64,000 bases of DNA from Arsenicibacter rosenii (GCF_001870735.1 NZ_MORL01000009.1:1-64000); one strand, 5' to 3'; positions 52,238 through 62,057 are shown, counted from the first letter of the stretch. Notes: a model not told the origin generated them from the letters alone. Translations and numbers: made by a program.

Positions 52238-54088
52238 ATGGATACAGAAAAACTCTTTCAGGAGCGGCAAAAACAGTTTACGGATGCCGAACAGCTCGCC
52301 CAACAGCAATATAATCAATTAGCCCTCTGGCGGTTTGTCTGGTTCTTACTGACAGTAGCCGGCATATGGTGGCTCAACGACACCGGCAATACGCTGGCCG
52401 CCATCGGCACCTTTCTTGCCGGGCTGATTGTCTTTGGCTGGATGCTGAAGCGACACCAGGCCATCCGCCGCCGCCGCGACCTGAACCACCATCTGGCGTT
52501 CGTCAATCAGGACGAAGCCGCACGGCTCCACCGCCAATACCTGCGGCCCGAAACCGGAGATGTCTTTCTGACTCCGACCCATGCCTATGCCGGTGATCTG
52601 GATATTTTCGGTAAGCACTCGCTGTACCGGCTCCTGAACCGCACCCACACCTACGATGGCTCCTACCGGCTCGCCAACTGGCTGCTGACACCAGCCCCAC
52701 CCCAGCTGGCCTATGTTCGCCAGCAAGCCGTAGAAGAGCTGGAACCGCAGCTCGACTGGCGGCAAAACGCCGAAGCACTGGCCTATCTGAGCGAAAAAAC
52801 AGGCCAATCGCCCGCTAAGATGCGGCAATGGGTCCTCGAAGACACAACTCTGCCGCTTTACCTGCTTGTGGCCCGCTTTATCTTGCCGCTTATTACGCTG
52901 GGGGTGGCAGTTGCCTGGCTGACCGGCTACCTGCCGGGCTGGGCCGTATTGGCCTGCCTTGGCCTGCATGGTTTATTATTGAGCCAGACCAATGAGTTGG
53001 CCAGGGTTGTCAGCGAACAAACCCATGAAATGGCCGAGGCCCTGAAAACGTTTCAGGACCTTTTTCAACATACCGAATCGGTCAAAGGTTTTTCGCCCTT
53101 ATTGTCGTCCATCCGCGATAATCTGAGCGCCGGGCCGCGGCCGGCATCGGTTGCCGTTGGTAAGCTTGCACGGTTGGTCGAAAACTTTAATTTTCGCCAG
53201 AACCCTTATTTCTACCTCTTTTTTGCCTTGCCCACGCTTTGGGACATTCACCATTTACAGGGGCTCAGCCGCTGGCGGAACCGCTATCGGAAACACCTGA
53301 ATAACTGGTTTGATGCGCTGGCAGAGATGGAAGCACTCAATAGTCTGGCCGGATTTGCCTATGCACATCCAACGTACGTGGTGCCCGACATTATCGACGA
53401 AAAGGTGCCGCATCTTGAAGCCGTTGACACCTCACACCCGCTACTTTCTCCTGCCAAAAGCATTGCCAACTCCCTGGAACTGGTCGGTTCAGGGCAGACT
53501 ATTCTGATTACCGGCTCGAATATGTCCGGTAAAAGCACCTTTCTGCGAACGATTGCCATCAATACGGTACTGGCGCTCGCCGGAGCCGTTGTCAGTGCGC
53601 GCCGGTTTGGGTGTTCACCGATGCGGGTATTTACCAGCATGCGGACACAGGACTCACTCGAAGAAAGTACCTCATCGTTTTATGCTGAACTGAAACGGCT
53701 GAGAACATTACTCGAACTGACGCAGGGGAGCGAAACCGTTTCGGATAACCCTACCCAAAAAGCCTTAACCAGCCAGTGGCCGGTGTTTTATTTTCTGGAC
53801 GAAATCCTGAAAGGCACCAACTCCGCCGACCGCCATCGGGGAGCCGAGGCCCTGATCCGGCAACTGCATAAAACAACCGCCTCGGGCTTTGTATCGACCC
53901 ACGACCTTGAACTGGGTCAGATGACCGATGCCAGCGGGTTTGTCCGGAACTGCCACTTTCAGTCTGATGTCCGCGATGGTGAGCTGCACTTCGACTATAC
54001 GCTTTATGATGGCATTTGCCGCAGTTTTAACGCCAGCCAGCTCATGCAGGCCATCGGTATCGACATGAAACTTGGCTCGGTTCATTAA
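52238..54088 (+). CDS. Membrane-associated MutS-like ATPase
   Basis: MutS-family protein that lacks the mismatch-recognition and connector domains. 616 residues. Two pairs of hydrophobic segments at about 26-66 (WRFVWFLLTVAGIWWL, AAIGTFLAGLIVFGWML) and about 208-250 suggest membrane attachment. Then a core/lever region and the C-terminal MutS ATPase: Walker A TGSNMSGKSTFLRTIAINTVLALAGAVVSA (about 424-453), MRTQDSLEESTSSFYAELKRL, Walker B FYFLDEILKGTNSADRHRGAEALI and STHDLELGQM. Well known in Bacteroidota, but the function is not established. It is not a canonical mismatch-repair MutS. The TACCTTTG just before the ATG may be a promoter box with a nearly leaderless transcript. Confidence 0.85.
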   Translation: MDTEKLFQERQKQFTDAEQLAQQQYNQLALWRFVWFLLTVAGIWWLNDTGNTLAAIGTFLAGLIVFGWMLKRHQAIRRRRDLNHHLAFVNQDEAARLHRQYLRPETGDVFLTPTHAYAGDLDIFGKHSLYRLLNRTHTYDGSYRLANWLLTPAPPQLAYVRQQAVEELEPQLDWRQNAEALAYLSEKTGQSPAKMRQWVLEDTTLPLYLLVARFILPLITLGVAVAWLTGYLPGWAVLACLGLHGLLLSQTNELARVVSEQTHEMAEALKTFQDLFQHTESVKGFSPLLSSIRDNLSAGPRPASVAVGKLARLVENFNFRQNPYFYLFFALPTLWDIHHLQGLSRWRNRYRKHLNNWFDALAEMEALNSLAGFAYAHPTYVVPDIIDEKVPHLEAVDTSHPLLSPAKSIANSLELVGSGQTILITGSNMSGKSTFLRTIAINTVLALAGAVVSARRFGCSPMRVFTSMRTQDSLEESTSSFYAELKRLRTLLELTQGSETVSDNPTQKALTSQWPVFYFLDEILKGTNSADRHRGAEALIRQLHKTTASGFVSTHDLELGQMTDASGFVRNCHFQSDVRDGELHFDYTLYDGICRSFNASQLMQAIGIDMKLGSVH

Positions 54089-54176
54089 AACAGGCAAGCC
54101 GGTCGCCACTCGTATACTGGCATATTGCGGCCATCGCCGTACTTTTGTCCTCCGGTACTGACGACGAGTCTTGTTC

Positions 54177-55793
54177 ATGCAGAAAATAGACCCTAAATAT
54201 TACCCTATCCTGCTGTTGGCACTGGGGTGCTTTTTTTATTTTCCCTTTCTGGGACGTGTTCACCTGTTCGACTGGGACGAGATTAACTTCGCCGAGTCGG
54301 CCCGGGAGATGCTCGTGAGCGGCAACTATACGCGGGTACAGATTAATTTTAAGCCTTTCTGGGAGAAGCCGCCCTTGTTTTTCTGGCTTCAGGCCACGGC
54401 CATGCACCTCTTTGGCGTCGGGGAATATGCTGCGCGCTTCCCAAATGCCGTTATGGGTGTTATTACCCTGCTTACGATCTTTTTTATCGGTCGGCGGCTG
54501 GTCGATGCCCGCTTCGGACTGCTGTGGGCGCTGGGCTACCTGGGGGCGGTTACTCCGCATTTTTACTTCAAAACGGCCATTATTGACCCCACATTTAACT
54601 ACTTTATTTTTCTTGGGGTATGGTTTCTCTCGCAGCGAAAAGCCTGGCAGGCCGGACTATTCATCGGACTCGCCATCCTCACCAAAGGTCCCGTGGGTGC
54701 CTTATTACCAGGCCTTACGTTTTTGCTCTTCTGGGGATTACATCGGTTTAAGCCGGTTCTGAGCATCGGCCAGATGGTTACGATTGTATTGGTTGCCTTC
54801 GGCGTGGCTTCCTTCTGGTTCGGTCTTGAAGTCATGCAGCATGGCTGGTGGTTTATGAATGAGTTTATTGCCTATCAGATCAAGCTCTTTTCAACGCCCG
54901 ACGCCGGTCACGCCCAGCCATTTTATTATCACTTCGTGGTTGTGTTACTGGGCTGTTTTCCGCTGTCAATTCTGGCCATTCGCTTTCTGGTTCCGAAAAC
55001 CAGTGCGCTTACGAATCCGCAGGCCGCCGTTAACAGCGAAAGCTTCCGGTTATGGATGACGCTGCTGTTCTGGGTGGTTATGATTCTGTTCAGCATTGTC
55101 AAAACCAAAATTGTACACTATTCGTCAATGGCATGGCTACCGGTCTCGTATCTGGCGACTTACCACCTGTATCAGTACCTGACTAACCGGATTCGCTGGA
55201 GCCGCTGGACTACCGTTGGCTTACTGGTCATTGGCTGCATACTGGGCCTTGCCCTGACCCTTGCTCCCATCGTCGGGATGCACACTGACGCCATCATTCC
55301 GTATATCAAAGATCCGTTTGCCGCCGCCAACCTGCAGGCAAAGATGAACTGGCAGGGTTGGGAATGGCTGATCGGTGCGGTGTGGCTTCTGGCCCTGATT
55401 ACGTTTATCGTACGGCTCCGCAGGCATACACAATCAGCGGCCATCGGGCTGTTTTTGTCGACCGCCGTATGTTTGTGGTTTTATCTGGCCAGTGTGGTGC
55501 CGAATATCGAAGAGTTTGTGCAGGGCACGGTGATCCGGTTCTATGAGTCGAAGCAGGGACAGGATGTTTATGTGGAGCCGATTGGCTATAAAAGTTATGC
55601 ACAACTGTTTTATTTCCGGAAACAACCGCCGGTAAATCCGAAAACAGACGACGAGGATTACCTGCTGAATGGGCCCGTCGATAAACCAACGTTTCTGATC
55701 ACGCGGCTGGATCGGGCCAAAGACTTCCGGCAGCATCCGAATCTGGAAATTATCAAGGAGGAAAACGGTTTTGTCTTCTTCCGCCGGAAATAA
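54177..55793 (+). CDS. Family 39 glycosyltransferase, ArnT-like
   Basis: Inner-membrane GT-C glycosyltransferase using a polyprenyl-phosphate sugar. The first periplasmic loop has the catalytic acidic pair in HLFDWDEINFAESAREML (about residues 30-47), followed by WEKPPLFFWLQATAMHLFGVGEYAARFPNAVMG, the hallmark of the ArnT/PMT family. About eleven hydrophobic segments, then a soluble periplasmic tail. 538 residues. It may add a sugar to lipid A or a glycan; the substrate is unknown. ATG start at 54177, with a TTG two codons upstream. Confidence 0.9.
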   Translation: MQKIDPKYYPILLLALGCFFYFPFLGRVHLFDWDEINFAESAREMLVSGNYTRVQINFKPFWEKPPLFFWLQATAMHLFGVGEYAARFPNAVMGVITLLTIFFIGRRLVDARFGLLWALGYLGAVTPHFYFKTAIIDPTFNYFIFLGVWFLSQRKAWQAGLFIGLAILTKGPVGALLPGLTFLLFWGLHRFKPVLSIGQMVTIVLVAFGVASFWFGLEVMQHGWWFMNEFIAYQIKLFSTPDAGHAQPFYYHFVVVLLGCFPLSILAIRFLVPKTSALTNPQAAVNSESFRLWMTLLFWVVMILFSIVKTKIVHYSSMAWLPVSYLATYHLYQYLTNRIRWSRWTTVGLLVIGCILGLALTLAPIVGMHTDAIIPYIKDPFAAANLQAKMNWQGWEWLIGAVWLLALITFIVRLRRHTQSAAIGLFLSTAVCLWFYLASVVPNIEEFVQGTVIRFYESKQGQDVYVEPIGYKSYAQLFYFRKQPPVNPKTDDEDYLLNGPVDKPTFLITRLDRAKDFRQHPNLEIIKEENGFVFFRRK

Positions 55794-55820
55794 AAAAGCC
55801 CCCGCTCGGGGCTTTTTTAT
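55792..55820. terminator. Bidirectional intrinsic terminator
   Basis: AAAAAAGCCCC (55792-55802) pairs with GGGGCTTTTTT (55808-55818) around CGCTC. The A-run and T-run on either side make it work for both the GT39 gene (its stop codon overlaps the stem) and the converging kdsD gene. Confidence 0.92.
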
Positions 55821-55831
55821 TGATTTGTTTT

Positions 55832-55911
55832 GGGCAACCACGTGGGGTTGCCCCTACATGATCCCTTCTTTGAACACGTGGGGTTGCCCCTACACGATCC
55901 CTTCTTTTAAT
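55832..55911. repeat. REP-like palindrome and 36-bp tandem duplication
   Basis: GGGCAACC (55832-55839) mirrors GGTTGCCC (55846-55853). A 36-bp unit with this GTTGCCCC core is present twice in tandem, 55840-55875 and 55876-55911, with only a few mismatches. The second copy includes the last codons and the TAG stop of kdsD; the first is a faithful downstream echo of the same gene end. The palindrome resembles dispersed GGGGCAACCCC-type repeats of many bacterial genomes. Confidence 0.85.
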
Positions 55912-56864
55912 AAGTCGTGCAGGTGGACAAATCCTTGCAGTATGCCATCGTCGACTACGACCAGTTGGGTAATGTTCCGCTCCTGCATGATCTCAAGGGC
56001 GCGTACGGCGTAATCGTCGGAGCAGACACAGACGGGCGAGACAGTCATAATGTCCTGCGCCACCAGCGTCCGGAAATCGTCGGTGCGGTTCAGCATCCGG
56101 CGGACGTCGCCATCGGTAATGATACCGGCCAGCGTACCATCAGCATGCAGGACAGCCGTAGCACCGAGTCGTTTCGACGAAATTTCAATAATCGCTTCCT
56201 TGACCGGCGTGGTTACCGACACGCTCGGACAGGCGTTATGCGGATAAATATCGGCCACTTTCAGATAAAGTTTTTTGCCTAAAGCGCCGCCCGGATGGTA
56301 GCGGGCGAAGTCTTGCCGGGTAAAATCACGCCCGACCAGCAGGCTAACCGCCAGGGCATCGCCGAGGGCAAGGGCAACCGTTGTACTCGTCGTCGGTGCC
56401 AGATCGAGTGGATCGGCTTCCCGCTCAGCATAGGCTTCGAGTACATAATCACTGTGGCAGGCCAGATACGATCCGGTATCGCTGACCATACCGATCAAAG
56501 GCACACCAGTACGCTTCAGCAACGGTACTAAGACCTTGATTTCCGGAGTATTACCGCTGCGCGAGATGGCAATTACAACGTCTCCGTCCTGAATCATGCC
56601 CAGATCACCATGAATCGCATCGGCAGCATGCATAAAGAGTGAAGGCGTCCCGGTAGAGTTTAGGGTAGCCACTATTTTCTGACCGATAATAGCGCTTTTG
56701 CCAATTCCTGTAACAACGACCCGGCCACTGATTGACAGGATCTTGTTTACACAATCATCGAAACGGTTATCGAGTCGCTCGGTGACTTTCCGGATAGCCT
56801 CGGCCTCATCAAGCAGTACCTGACGGGCAATTAATTGCGGATTTTTTAGTAGTTTCAAGTTCAA
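55890..56864 (-). CDS. kdsD: Arabinose-5-phosphate isomerase, KpsF/GutQ family
   Basis: Interconverts ribulose 5-phosphate and arabinose 5-phosphate, the first step to Kdo. SIS domain at about residues 30-170 (VVVTGIGKSAIIGQKIVATLNSTGTPSLFMHAADAIHGDLGM, AISRSGNTPEIKVL, LAPTTSTTVALALGDALAVSLL), then two CBS domains (about 205-324). 324 residues. The start is a TTG at 56864: an in-frame TAA lies three codons upstream and no ATG is near. The C-terminal LLKEGIV and stop lie in the 36-bp duplication, so the 3' end was shaped by it. Confidence 0.93.
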   Translation of the reverse strand: MNLKLLKNPQLIARQVLLDEAEAIRKVTERLDNRFDDCVNKILSISGRVVVTGIGKSAIIGQKIVATLNSTGTPSLFMHAADAIHGDLGMIQDGDVVIAISRSGNTPEIKVLVPLLKRTGVPLIGMVSDTGSYLACHSDYVLEAYAEREADPLDLAPTTSTTVALALGDALAVSLLVGRDFTRQDFARYHPGGALGKKLYLKVADIYPHNACPSVSVTTPVKEAIIEISSKRLGATAVLHADGTLAGIITDGDVRRMLNRTDDFRTLVAQDIMTVSPVCVCSDDYAVRALEIMQERNITQLVVVDDGILQGFVHLHDLLKEGIV

Positions 56865-57126
56865 AATACGCGATTACAACCAAATTGCTTTGTAAATTCG
56901 CTACCCATTAACGGATAACAAACAAGAAATAAGATAAAAGATCAATCGGTTTTACATCTAAAAAAGAAAAAAGCGACTTGTTCACACTGATAAAAAAATG
57001 ATTACATATCAGATTTTCAGGACGTCAGTTTTTCTTTTATCTTTCTTTTTATATCTTCAATCACAGACTAAGAACAAAGATACAGCGAAGACCATCAATC
57101 AGTAACTATTTGTACTTCGAGTGAGC

Positions 57127-59337
57127 ATGATGCAGGTGGAGCAAACCATTCAGGTAACCCTCAAGGAACGTTTAAAAGAAATTTTCGGCTATAGCCAGTT
57201 CCGGGGCGACCAGGAAGCCATTATACATAATATCCTGGCCGGAAAGAATACATTCGTCATAATGCCAACCGGCGCAGGTAAATCCTTGTGCTACCAACTT
57301 CCTGCGATCGTTTGCGAAGGAACAGCCATTGTCATTTCCCCCCTGATTGCCCTGATGAAAAACCAGGTCGATCAACTCAACGCATTTGGTATTAACGCCC
57401 AGTTTCTGAACTCGACCCTGTCGAAGGCAGAAATGACCAAAGTAAAAAAAGATACCCTCAACGGCACCCTGAAGCTGCTGTACATTGCCCCGGAGTCGCT
57501 GACGAAGGAGGAAAACCTTGATTTCCTCAAAAAGGCAAATATTTCCTTTGTCGCGATTGATGAGGCACACTGTATCTCGGAATGGGGCCATGATTTCCGG
57601 CCGGAATACCGCAAAATCAGAGGTATTGTCGATAATATCGGGAATCTGCCGGTGATCGCCCTGACCGCTACCGCTACCCCAAAGGTTCAGCAGGATATCC
57701 AGCGGAATTTGCAGATGGAAGACGCCGACATTTACAAGACGTCGTTCAACCGCAAAAACCTCTATTACGAAATCAAGCCTAAGGTTGACGCGAAAAAAGC
57801 GCTCATCAAATACATCAAAAACAACAAGGGTAAGTCGGGAATCGTTTATTGTCTGAGCCGGAAAACGGTCGAAGACATCGCTGAAGTCCTGAATGTAAAC
57901 GACATCAAGGCGCTTCCTTACCACGCCGGACTCGATTCGGGCACACGGATGGCCAATCAGGATGCTTTCCTGAATGAAGAAGCCGATGTGATTGTCGCTA
58001 CCATTGCGTTCGGGATGGGTATCGACAAACCCGATGTCCGCTTTGTGATTCACTACGACGCCCCGAAATCGCTGGAAGGCTACTATCAGGAAACCGGTCG
58101 TGCCGGCCGCGACGGGCTCGAAGGGAACTGCATCATGTTCTACAGCTATGACGATATTGTTAAGCTCGAAAAGTTCAATAAAGACAAACCTGTTACCGAG
58201 CGCGACAATGCCAAGCACCTGCTGACAGAAATGGTATCGTATGCGAACCTGGGTACGTGCCGCCGCCGTCAGCTCCTGGGCTACTTTGGTGAGTATGTGG
58301 ATAAGGATTGCGGTTTCTGCGATAACTGCCTGAAAGCAACGCCTAAGTTTAAGATTCAGGAAGAGGTTGTTCTGGCTCTGCGCACGGTTCTGTTAACAGA
58401 CCAGCGTTTTGATGTTAACCACCTTGCCGATGTCCTGACTGCCACTGATAATCAATACATCACCAGCTACGAACACAATAAGCTTGATGTATATGGCCAG
58501 GGGAAAGACTTCTGTGAAACGCCGGATGGCTGGTGTTCAATCATCCGTCAGCTCACGATTCTGGGTTATATCGATAAGGATGTTGATAATTATGGGGTGC
58601 TGCGGGTATCCGAAAAAGGCCTGAAATACATTGAGGATCCTTATCCGGTTACACTTCATAAAGATCATACGTATGATCAGCAGGTTGCTGACGGTAAAGA
58701 TGATGACGACAAGGACGTTGCTCCGACAGCCGGTGGGGTTGCCTATGACGAAGAGCTGCTTGGCTTACTGAAAGCCCTGCGGAAAAAAGTTGCCAAGGAA
58801 AAAAACCTGCCGCCTTACGTTATTTTTCAGGACCCTTCTCTGGAAGAAATGGCCACAACATACCCGAGCACACGGGAGGAAATGGCCCAGATCAACGGGG
58901 TGGGTATGGGCAAAGTCCAGAAGTTCGGCAAGCCCTTTATCGACCTGATCGCCAAATATGTGGCCGATAATGACATCGAAACGGCGAAGGATGTCGTCGT
59001 TAAGTCAACGGTCAATAAATCGAAGGTGAAGATTTTCATCATTCAGCAGATTGACCGCAAGGTTGATCTGGATGAAATTGCCGAAGCCAAAGACTTAAGT
59101 ATGGAAGATCTGGTCGAAGAAATCGAGCACATCTGCTATTCAGGTACCCGGCTTAATCTGGACTATTATATCAATCAGATTATGGATGATGACCGTCAGG
59201 ACGAAATCTATGATTACTTCATGGCGGCCGAAACCGATAACATTGCTGTAGCCATGCGCGAATTCGGGGGTGATGATTTTACGGAACAGGAACTTCGTCT
59301 GATGCGCATTAAATTCTTATCAGAAGTAGCAAATTAA
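57127..59337 (+). CDS. recQ: ATP-dependent DNA helicase RecQ
   Basis: 3'-5' superfamily 2 helicase for recombination and fork repair. Helicase motifs: FRGDQEAI (motif 0), MPTGAGKSLCYQLP (I), IDEAHCISEWGHDFRPEY (II, DEAH), ALTATATPKV (III), and YYQETGRAGRDG (VI). Zinc-binding region CRRRQLLGYFGEYVDKDCGFCDNC and winged helix follow, then an HRDC domain at about 540-610 and an extra C-terminal HTH block (DLSMEDLVEEIEHICYSG). 736 residues from the ATG; a GTG two codons upstream is an alternative. Confidence 0.95.
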   Translation: MMQVEQTIQVTLKERLKEIFGYSQFRGDQEAIIHNILAGKNTFVIMPTGAGKSLCYQLPAIVCEGTAIVISPLIALMKNQVDQLNAFGINAQFLNSTLSKAEMTKVKKDTLNGTLKLLYIAPESLTKEENLDFLKKANISFVAIDEAHCISEWGHDFRPEYRKIRGIVDNIGNLPVIALTATATPKVQQDIQRNLQMEDADIYKTSFNRKNLYYEIKPKVDAKKALIKYIKNNKGKSGIVYCLSRKTVEDIAEVLNVNDIKALPYHAGLDSGTRMANQDAFLNEEADVIVATIAFGMGIDKPDVRFVIHYDAPKSLEGYYQETGRAGRDGLEGNCIMFYSYDDIVKLEKFNKDKPVTERDNAKHLLTEMVSYANLGTCRRRQLLGYFGEYVDKDCGFCDNCLKATPKFKIQEEVVLALRTVLLTDQRFDVNHLADVLTATDNQYITSYEHNKLDVYGQGKDFCETPDGWCSIIRQLTILGYIDKDVDNYGVLRVSEKGLKYIEDPYPVTLHKDHTYDQQVADGKDDDDKDVAPTAGGVAYDEELLGLLKALRKKVAKEKNLPPYVIFQDPSLEEMATTYPSTREEMAQINGVGMGKVQKFGKPFIDLIAKYVADNDIETAKDVVVKSTVNKSKVKIFIIQQIDRKVDLDEIAEAKDLSMEDLVEEIEHICYSGTRLNLDYYINQIMDDDRQDEIYDYFMAAETDNIAVAMREFGGDDFTEQELRLMRIKFLSEVAN

Positions 59338-59367
59338 ACCAGGAAGCAGACAGGGGCATGTAGTAAT

Positions 59368-59400
59368 CCGGTGCTGACGGCATTATGCACCGGCTCTTGT
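59368..59400 (+). terminator. Weak hairpin after recQ
   Basis: CCGGTGC (59368-59374) with GCACCGG (59387-59393), then CTCTTGTTCT. Short stem and few T, so termination is uncertain. Confidence 0.4.
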
Positions 59401-59425
59401 TCTCCCTGCCGGCTTTCATTCAGAA

Positions 59426-60712
59426 ATGAATATACTTATACTTGGCTCGGGTGGCCGCGAACACACGTTTGCCTGGAAAATTGCCCAAAGCCCGCTTTGT
59501 GATAACCTGTTTGTTGCCCCGGGTAATGCCGGAACTGCTCAGGTAGCCACTAACCTTCCGATTGGCTATAATGATTTCGAGTCGATTGCTAACGCCGTTC
59601 GGGAACATACCATTGACCTGCTGATCGTCGGACCGGAAGAACCACTCGTTAAAGGCGTGGTTGATTTCTTACGTAAGCAAAGCGACCTTTCTGCGCTGCG
59701 TATTGTGGGTCCGGATGCAGCAGGCGCTCAACTAGAAGGCAGTAAAGACTTTTCTAAGCAGTTTATGGCTCGCTATGGCATTCCAACGGCCGCCAGCCAG
59801 ACCTTTACCGCCGCTACCCTGGAAGAAGGCCTTGCTTACCTGGATACCCATTCATTACCCGTCGTACTGAAAGCCGATGGCCTGGCTGCCGGCAAGGGCG
59901 TGATTATTGCCGAAACCACCGAAGAAGCCAAAGCCACACTGAGCAGCATGCTGGAAGGCCATAAGTTTGGTGAAGCCGGTGCGAAGGTGGTGATCGAGCA
60001 GTTTTTACGGGGAATTGAGTTGTCTGTCTTTGTCTTATCAGACGGAGTCAATTATAAAATTCTGCCCGAAGCCAAAGACTACAAACGCATTGGCGAAGGC
60101 GATACCGGCCTGAATACAGGCGGTATGGGTGCTGTTTCGCCGGTCGTATTTGCCAACGAAAATTTCCTGCGTAAAGTCGAAGAAAAGGTAGTTCGCCCGA
60201 CTCTGACCGGCCTTCAGCAGGAAGGAATCCGGTACGTAGGATTTATTTTTATTGGTTTAATGAACGTAAAAAGCGAACCTTACGTCATTGAATACAACGC
60301 GCGGATGGGCGACCCTGAAACCGAGGTAGTTCTGCCGCGTATTCAAAGTGATTTTGCCGAAATGATGGTAGCTGCTGCCGATGGTGAACTCGATAAACTA
60401 TCGTTACAGGTTTCACCACAGACGGCCGTTACAACGGTGGTCGTTTCGGGAGGGTATCCGGAAGATTACGCAAAAGGGAAAGCCATTACCGAACTGAACC
60501 GGATCGAAGATGTTGTGGTATTCCATGCCGGAACAGCCATATCCGGCGACCAGGTCGTTACCAGCGGAGGACGCGTTCTGGCCCTGACCGGTCTGGCCAA
60601 TTCGCTGGAAAATGCCATCCGGAAGTCGCAGGAAGCGGCCCGGATTGTTCAGTACGAAGGTAAATACTACCGTAGAGACATCGGACTGGACTTAATTCGT
60701 TACAATGATTAA
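59426..60712 (+). CDS. purD: Phosphoribosylamine-glycine ligase
   Basis: Second step of purine synthesis: ATP-dependent joining of glycine to phosphoribosylamine. ATP-grasp enzyme with the N-terminal MNILILGSGGREHTFAWKIAQSP, the family signature GPEEPLVKGVVD, LKADGLAAGKGVIIAET, and FIGLMNVKSEPYVIEYNARMGDPETEVVLPRI. 428 residues, cytoplasmic. It stands alone between recQ and ricT, but another purine gene (purQ) lies 1.4 kb downstream on the other strand. Confidence 0.96.
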   Translation: MNILILGSGGREHTFAWKIAQSPLCDNLFVAPGNAGTAQVATNLPIGYNDFESIANAVREHTIDLLIVGPEEPLVKGVVDFLRKQSDLSALRIVGPDAAGAQLEGSKDFSKQFMARYGIPTAASQTFTAATLEEGLAYLDTHSLPVVLKADGLAAGKGVIIAETTEEAKATLSSMLEGHKFGEAGAKVVIEQFLRGIELSVFVLSDGVNYKILPEAKDYKRIGEGDTGLNTGGMGAVSPVVFANENFLRKVEEKVVRPTLTGLQQEGIRYVGFIFIGLMNVKSEPYVIEYNARMGDPETEVVLPRIQSDFAEMMVAAADGELDKLSLQVSPQTAVTTVVVSGGYPEDYAKGKAITELNRIEDVVVFHAGTAISGDQVVTSGGRVLALTGLANSLENAIRKSQEAARIVQYEGKYYRRDIGLDLIRYND

Positions 60713-60788
60713 CGCCCGGCGTTCAGGATACGGAGCCTAACGAATTACCGTCTCCCGACCGCAAACGCGGGCTAAACAAGCAAAAAGT

Positions 60789-62057
60789 ATGTCTTGCAAA
60801 TCCTGTACAACAGGCGGATGCGGCTCCCGCAGCGGAGGCTCCTCATCAGCAGCGAACGGTACGGCCGTCGCAGGTTGCAGTAGCGGAGGATGCGGGACCG
60901 GAGGTGGTTGTAATAAGCTAAATTCGTTCGACTGGCTGAGCGACATGGTCTTACCTGTTACGCAGCGCTTTGATGTCGTCGAAATTAAATTTAAAGGAGG
61001 ACGTAAAGAATATTTCCGAAACGTCCATCAACTGGATCTGACAACAGGTGACTTTGTTGTGGTGGAAATGGCCTCGGGGTATCACCTGGGTTCGGTTTCC
61101 CTACAGGGCGAACTTGTTCGGTTGCAGCTTAAGAAAAAGAGCCTTCAGATCACCGATGATATGAAGGTGATTCACCGGGTGGCCACACCTAAGGATCTTG
61201 AGAAGCACGAACAATCTATTGCCCGGGATCTGCCTTCGATGTACCGCGCCCGCGAAATTATTCGCGACCTGAACCTGAATATGAAATTATCAGACGTTGA
61301 ATTTCAGTCTGATAACTCGAAAGCTACGTTTTACTATTCGTCGGAAGAACGCGTCGATTTCCGGGAGCTGATCAAGCTGCTGGCGGCGGAATTTAAAGTG
61401 CGGGTAGAAATGAGGCAGATCAGTCTGCGCCAGGAAGCCGGCCGCCTTGGCGGTATTGGTTCCTGCGGCCGTGAGCTATGCTGCTCTACGTGGCTGACGG
61501 ATTTCAAAAACATTACGACCTCAGCGGCCCGCTACCAGAATCTGTCGCTGAACCCGGCAAAGCTGTCCGGTCAGTGTGGTCGTCTGAAATGCTGCCTGAA
61601 TTACGAGCTGGATACGTATGTGGATGCACTGCGTGACATTCCGGCCGTTGACAAACCGCTGGAAACCACGAAGGGAAGGGCGTTTTTGCAGAAAACCGAC
61701 ATCTTCCGGAAAATCATGTGGTTTGGCTACAGCTCAGAGAGTACGTGGCACCCGTTACCGATTAGCCGGGTTCTGGAAATTCTGGACCTTAATGCGAAAG
61801 GCGTCATTCCGGAATCATTTGATGTACTGACCCCGGTTGCCGAGAAGAAAGAAGCAGCAACGCCGGCCGCGTTGAACAGCGATCTCGACAAACTGGATAA
61901 AAAGTACGCCATCAAGCAGGTACCGGCAGCGAAGAAGAAAAAAAAGAAGAAGAAAAAAGGCCCCGGTGAAACCGAAGCAGCTGTTTCTCAGCCAGCGGCA
62001 CCTGCTCCTCAGACCGAGAAAAAACAACGTGGGCCCGGCAATCGCCGGCCATCATAA
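60789..62057 (+). CDS. ricT: PSP1 domain protein, RicT/YaaT-like
   Basis: Relative of RicT (YaaT), which binds Fe-S clusters with RicA/RicF in Bacillus and affects mRNA processing. The PSP1 core at about residues 85-320 carries GGIGSCGRELCCSTWL and LSGQCGRLKCCLNYELD, the conserved Cys clusters. The first 50 residues are Cys/Gly/Ser-rich (CKSCTTGGCGSRSGG, CSSGGCGTGGGC), a low-complexity extension that could bind metal. The C-terminus is a Lys-rich tail (KKKKKKKKKG) followed by Pro/Ala. 422 residues. The function in Bacteroidota is not established. Confidence 0.88.
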   Translation: MSCKSCTTGGCGSRSGGSSSAANGTAVAGCSSGGCGTGGGCNKLNSFDWLSDMVLPVTQRFDVVEIKFKGGRKEYFRNVHQLDLTTGDFVVVEMASGYHLGSVSLQGELVRLQLKKKSLQITDDMKVIHRVATPKDLEKHEQSIARDLPSMYRAREIIRDLNLNMKLSDVEFQSDNSKATFYYSSEERVDFRELIKLLAAEFKVRVEMRQISLRQEAGRLGGIGSCGRELCCSTWLTDFKNITTSAARYQNLSLNPAKLSGQCGRLKCCLNYELDTYVDALRDIPAVDKPLETTKGRAFLQKTDIFRKIMWFGYSSESTWHPLPISRVLEILDLNAKGVIPESFDVLTPVAEKKEAATPAALNSDLDKLDKKYAIKQVPAAKKKKKKKKKGPGETEAAVSQPAAPAPQTEKKQRGPGNRRPS

